Of a DNA stretch of 64,000 nucleotides, positions 60,049 through 64,000 are shown piece by piece. The stretch is taken from NCBI GenBank assembly GCA_045536025.1, contig JAZSMT010000008.1, positions 38,523-102,522 of the forward strand. Direction: 5' to 3'. Position 1 is the stretch's first letter, and each line of letters opens with the position of its first letter. The notes beneath the pieces were generated by a model. That model had not been told where the DNA came from. It did not search any database and saw only the letters and a program-made list of their open reading frames with translations. Source of the DNA: HGM11412 sp045536025. GTDB taxonomy: Bacteria > Bacillota > Clostridia > Christensenellales > Borkfalkiaceae. Both the position numbers and the translations under genes were made by a program.

Positions 60049-63000
60049 ATGAATAAATTAATTAAAAAATTGTTTGTGTTACTCCTTGCGCTCACCGTCG
60101 CTTTTGCGGCGGTAGGGTGTGATGCTTGTAACGAAGATCCAGGTGATGGTGGCACTAATACGCCTAACACCTCAATATTACAACCTGAAGCACCTGAAAT
60201 CACGATGATAAGTCAAAAAACACTTGTCGTTGGTGATGATTTCTACCTTTCACCAAAAACTAAAAACATAGATGGCGATATTATTTGGAGTTCGTCTGAC
60301 GATTCAGTTGCAACCGTTGTTAACGGTTTAGTGTCGGCTATTAATGAAGGTACTTCTACTATAACGGCGTCCTATAATGGTGTTACGGCTTCTACTGAAA
60401 TAACCGTAGGTTATGGTAATTGTATTCCCAAAGTTTCTACCTATTCGGGTATTGACGTTGAAGATACTGCAAAAACAGTTTTAGCTATCGGTAATTCGTT
60501 TAATATCGGCGCGTACGTTGACTTTAATAACAAGGTATTTAGCGATGCAACTTTCACTTACGAATCTTCTGATAAGAACGCTTTAACCATTGATGAACAG
60601 GGTGTAGTAACGCCTATCAAATACTGCGAAAACGTTGCAATTACCGTTAACGCTACTTGGAGAAAAATATTTACCGTTTCTAAAACCTTTAACGTTGACG
60701 TAAGAGAAAACGTATTATTCTACGTTGATGACGAAATTTTACAAAACCTTGTAATTGAAACTCCTGCATCGTTCTACACCTCCGAGCAAATGACTAACGT
60801 AGTTAATCTTACCCCCTCGGTAAAAGTAGGCGCTGAAGGTACTGAAGACACTAACGTTACAGTAGCAATTGTTCCTATGGGCGATACGACAGCTGAAGAA
60901 TACTCTTATAATACTGAAACTAAAGTTTACACGGCGCTTGCGTTGGGTAAAACGATGGTTAATTTCTCGTACACGTTTGAGGGTAAAATCTACAATGCAA
61001 ACTTCACTGTTGAAGCTGTTCGTCCTGTAAAAGAAATAGCAACTCCCGTTGATTTTTACTCGGCAGGCGCAGGCACTTATAAGGAAAAAGTTGGCGATTC
61101 TTACGTTAATAAGACTTTAGTTGACTACGCTTGGGGCGAGGGCGAAAATGCAGATATTACTTTGTATGACGCTTATCAAGAAGGCGAAACTCTTAAAGTA
61201 AACGGAGAAATCGTTGAAAACGTTTTAGTTGACTTTGACGAATATACTGATACGGCTGTAACTATCGGTACTAAGACTGAGTGTTATACTATTCATCTTA
61301 ACGACGCTTGCTCGTACTATATCTCTGACGCTAACGACCTTATTGACGCTCTTGATAAGACTAATAGAACTTATTCGTCAACCGGTTTATACGTGTTAAT
61401 GAACGATATTGATATGGCGGGTGTTGACCCTATTAAAAACGCTACCAAAATTGGATTCCATGGCGTGTTTGACGGTAAAGGTCATACGATTTACAACCCC
61501 GTTGTTGATTTAACTACTTCAGCTAATAAGGGTTTCTTCGGCTCGATACAATCAGGTTCAACTGTTAGAGACGTTGCGTTTATCAATATTAATTCTGTTG
61601 GCCACCAACCAAACGTTGGTTGGCTTACCTCTCAATATGATAAAAACGCTCAAAAAGGTATTACTTTTAGAAATATCTATATTGACGTTAACGAAGATAT
61701 GGAACATCGCGGTGGTATGTTTGTATTAATTACCGCTAGTGTTACTAATTTCGTTTTAGTTCAAAATAATGCTGATAACTTTGATGAATCTGAGTGGATT
61801 TCAACTGCTAACGGTTATTTTGGCAACTCGTTGTTAGCGCGTGATTCTGGTGACTATACTGCAAAAACTAATTCTCTTAACAACGTGTACGTAATTTCTA
61901 GAAAGGCTTTACAATATTCGTATGAAGATAGTAAGTTATCCGAGCCTACTTATAACAGCGATTATACAATTAATAAATATGGTTCGACCATGACTTACGC
62001 TGAAAACGAAACTGAGCTTCGTTACGTATACGACTATTTCACTAATTCACCCTCTATCGGTGGTTTAGGTCTTAAGAATCCTACCGTTCAATCAGTTATT
62101 AATGCTATGGGCGGTAACGGTAAAATTTCCGTTGCTCCTAACGTAAGACTTTACGATTCGTATAGCGCAATGTCTGTTGATACAGATCAAAAGCATCTTG
62201 ATAACTTAACTGAGTTTGAAACTTCGCCTTACTGGGTAATCGTTAACGGCGCTCCCGTATGGAAAGGTGTTTACGATAATTTAGAATTGCATGACAAACA
62301 TTTTGGTATTACTTTAGGCAACCAAGCCGTTAACCTTAATGTTTCTGCTAAAAACTATTCTGAATACGAGCTTTCACTTAACGCCTTCAATTCTGAACTT
62401 GTAAAAGATCTTACCTTCTCGGCTACTACTAACGAATATTTAGAAATCAAGGCTGAAGAAATTAAAGATGCTGAAGAAAACGTTATCGGCAAAGTTTATA
62501 AGCTTGTAACTAAAAATGTTAGTGGCGGTGCTACCGTTCCTGTAGTTGCATCCTTTAAGTACAACGGTGTTGATTATACTAAAACTATTAACGTTGAAGT
62601 TGTTAACCCGTTTGGCTTTACTATTAACGAAGTAATTTCTCAAGATGGTTGTGATATCTATGTTGACGAAGAACATCAATTTGCTATCTCGTTTAACGGC
62701 ACTGCTGTTGAGAACGTAACGTTTGCGTCTAGTGATGCTACCGTTCTTGCATTAAAGGCTGATACTACTGATACATTTACTACACTTAAAGGTGGTACTG
62801 CTACAATTACTGCAACCTTTACGTATAATGAAATCAACGAGACGAAACAAATTACCGTTAACGTAGTAGACCCGATTGAATTATATTCTTACGTTCAAAT
62901 TGGGGTAGAAACGGTTGATGAAGAGATTTCACTTGACGTATATAAAGAATATATCGTTGACGTTGTATGTAACGATACTGTATATGAAGCTAACAAATTA

Positions 63001-64000
63001 GCTCTCACCTCGTCTAACACTGAAATTGTTAGTGTTGAGGGCAACGTAATTAAGATTCTTAAATACTTTGAAGGTGCTTCGGCTACTATTAGCGTAACGC
63101 TTACCGAAAAAGGAAGAACTTATAGCTACAGCTTTGTTGTAAACGTATACGACAGCGTTCTTGATAAATCAGTTGTCACCGTGGGCGGTGAAGAGCTTGA
63201 AGAATCTTCAATCAATATTGAAATATCGAGCAGTGCAGTTATTGGCGTTAAATACAACGGTGTAGCTGTTGAATCTGTAACCTTAACTGGTAACGGTGAA
63301 TTTGCAACAATAGCAGGCACTACGCTTACTGCCGTAAAAGTTGGTCAGTTTGACCTTACCGTAACCTTCGTTATTGATGGTAACAGCCACGTACTTCCGC
63401 TCTCAGTATCTTGTATCTATCCGAATGTAACTATTGACAGCGCTGTTGATTACGACGCGTCTACTGGTAAACTTCTTACCACTGCTACGTTCGAAGGTAA
63501 TATCTATGCTGTAAGTTCTGGCGAACAATATCTTACCGAGGGTAACGGTCTCACTATTGTCGGATCTAACTTAACCATAAGAGCACAAACCTCTAACACG
63601 GATACTTTAGCAGGTGTTCCTTATAAATATAATAGAGCTAATACCTCGCAAGTATTTGAATTGAAGGTTTATACTACCGTTAACACCTACGTATTTACAA
63701 ACGTAACTTACTGGACTAAAATTATCTATAACGAAGGTGACCTTAAAGAGGCAATGGGGTACGACGTTGATTATACTTTAAAGACTAATAGCAATAGTAC
63801 TATAGTTGATAGTGATCGTGTTGACACTCCTAGAACTCTAGTTGTTGATTCTTATTACGCTAATTATTATTATGAAGGCGTATTCAACGTAGGTCTTTAC
63901 AAACTTGCTAATGACGTTGATATGGAAGAAGCTGGTATCGATTACGAGCACCCACTTGCTACCGAAACCCCGACCTCGGGTGGTTTTGCAGCACTTCTTG
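60049..64000 (+). CDS. Giant Big_2/beta-helix surface lipoprotein (incomplete at window end)
   Basis: Open from ATG 60049 to the last base, at least 1,317 residues with no stop. Lipoprotein signal ending at Cys24 (FAAVGC), ribosome site GAGGAGG. Residues ~50-125 are a Big_2 Ig-like domain (WSSSDDSVATVVNGLVSAIN, then TSTITASYNGV). Residues ~440-620 look like a right-handed beta-helix or GLUG-type module: GLYVLMNDIDMAG, GVFDGKGHTIYNP, GFFGSIQSGSTVRDVAFINI. Several more Big_2-like repeats follow, and a second helix module begins at ~1,276 (LYKLANDVDMEEAG). Likely a glycan-binding scaffold of the same operon. The C terminus, possibly with an enzyme or anchor, is not visible. Confidence 0.82.
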   Translation, partial: MNKLIKKLFVLLLALTVAFAAVGCDACNEDPGDGGTNTPNTSILQPEAPEITMISQKTLVVGDDFYLSPKTKNIDGDIIWSSSDDSVATVVNGLVSAINEGTSTITASYNGVTASTEITVGYGNCIPKVSTYSGIDVEDTAKTVLAIGNSFNIGAYVDFNNKVFSDATFTYESSDKNALTIDEQGVVTPIKYCENVAITVNATWRKIFTVSKTFNVDVRENVLFYVDDEILQNLVIETPASFYTSEQMTNVVNLTPSVKVGAEGTEDTNVTVAIVPMGDTTAEEYSYNTETKVYTALALGKTMVNFSYTFEGKIYNANFTVEAVRPVKEIATPVDFYSAGAGTYKEKVGDSYVNKTLVDYAWGEGENADITLYDAYQEGETLKVNGEIVENVLVDFDEYTDTAVTIGTKTECYTIHLNDACSYYISDANDLIDALDKTNRTYSSTGLYVLMNDIDMAGVDPIKNATKIGFHGVFDGKGHTIYNPVVDLTTSANKGFFGSIQSGSTVRDVAFININSVGHQPNVGWLTSQYDKNAQKGITFRNIYIDVNEDMEHRGGMFVLITASVTNFVLVQNNADNFDESEWISTANGYFGNSLLARDSGDYTAKTNSLNNVYVISRKALQYSYEDSKLSEPTYNSDYTINKYGSTMTYAENETELRYVYDYFTNSPSIGGLGLKNPTVQSVINAMGGNGKISVAPNVRLYDSYSAMSVDTDQKHLDNLTEFETSPYWVIVNGAPVWKGVYDNLELHDKHFGITLGNQAVNLNVSAKNYSEYELSLNAFNSELVKDLTFSATTNEYLEIKAEEIKDAEENVIGKVYKLVTKNVSGGATVPVVASFKYNGVDYTKTINVEVVNPFGFTINEVISQDGCDIYVDEEHQFAISFNGTAVENVTFASSDATVLALKADTTDTFTTLKGGTATITATFTYNEINETKQITVNVVDPIELYSYVQIGVETVDEEISLDVYKEYIVDVVCNDTVYEANKLALTSSNTEIVSVEGNVIKILKYFEGASATISVTLTEKGRTYSYSFVVNVYDSVLDKSVVTVGGEELEESSINIEISSSAVIGVKYNGVAVESVTLTGNGEFATIAGTTLTAVKVGQFDLTVTFVIDGNSHVLPLSVSCIYPNVTIDSAVDYDASTGKLLTTATFEGNIYAVSSGEQYLTEGNGLTIVGSNLTIRAQTSNTDTLAGVPYKYNRANTSQVFELKVYTTVNTYVFTNVTYWTKIIYNEGDLKEAMGYDVDYTLKTNSNSTIVDSDRVDTPRTLVVDSYYANYYYEGVFNVGLYKLANDVDMEEAGIDYEHPLATETPTSGGFAALL

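Noticed and set aside
1..64000. tRNA or rRNA genes
   Set aside because: No stretch with the conserved TTCGA/GGTTC arm in cloverleaf context or rRNA landmark was recognised by eye; a covariance search would be decisive.

Overview
The window comes from a low-GC, endospore-forming Firmicute, most likely an uncultured gut member of the Clostridia. The evidence is a dcw (cell wall and division) cluster linked to murC, a meso-diaminopimelate-type MurE, complete spoIIAA-spoIIAB-sigF and spoVAC-AD-AE operons, spoVG, an L-box lysine riboswitch and strong AGGAGG ribosome sites. The exact lineage cannot be fixed from sequence alone.

Layout. (1) Bases 1-9,840 are the right part of an AT-rich mobile element whose left end lies outside the window. 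It carries a four-gene cassette behind a perfect-consensus promoter: an XRE-DUF3990 protein, a small partner, a 1,207-residue nuclease-like plus STAND-type NTPase, and a Hanks-type kinase. A 57-codon gene and two overlapping large serine recombinases follow. The element ends inside a penicillin-binding protein gene, probably spoVD or ftsI, at the codons for the KTGTA active-site motif. Only the last ~71 codons of that gene remain, directly in front of murE. (2) 10,057-21,279: murE-mraY-murD-ftsW-murA-divIB, then a divergent ftsA-like gene and ftsZ, spoVG on the other strand, and murC. No murG or murB lies in the cluster. (3) 21,291-32,808: housekeeping genes, including a zinc-less MDR reductase, rpmE, a DUF1385-PrmC fusion, prfA, an aspartate-type aminotransferase, a small P-loop protein, a degenerate threonine-synthase-like protein, trpS, a DUF5685/J-like/membrane trio and an RlmD-type methyltransferase. 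(4) 32,926-38,442: a decayed gene, a PHP phosphatase, a class C26 amidohydrolase and unknown exported or membrane proteins. (5) 38,591-42,856: lysine/diaminopimelate genes (ddh facing dapA-dapB-lysA) with a lysine riboswitch, and a hairpin-rich intergenic island bounded by inverted repeats. (6) 43,245-49,596: an MFS transporter, an exported ComEC-like metallo-beta-lactamase protein, spoIIA and spoVA. (7) 50,008-64,000: a glycan-type ABC importer (binding protein and two permeases, no ATPase) followed by three very large exported proteins: an Ig-like protein, a DUF4838 lipoprotein and an incomplete Big_2/beta-helix lipoprotein.

How the parts work together. Region 2 makes and places peptidoglycan, and region 5 supplies its meso-diaminopimelate under lysine control. 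Region 6 controls forespore gene expression and dipicolinate import. Region 7 looks like capture, processing and import of a complex carbohydrate. The region 1 cassette has the architecture expected of an anti-phage or abortive-infection system. Because the element interrupts a PBP gene in the position of spoVD, its excision could itself be a developmental switch, as for skin in sigK. Both ideas are inferences from architecture and position.
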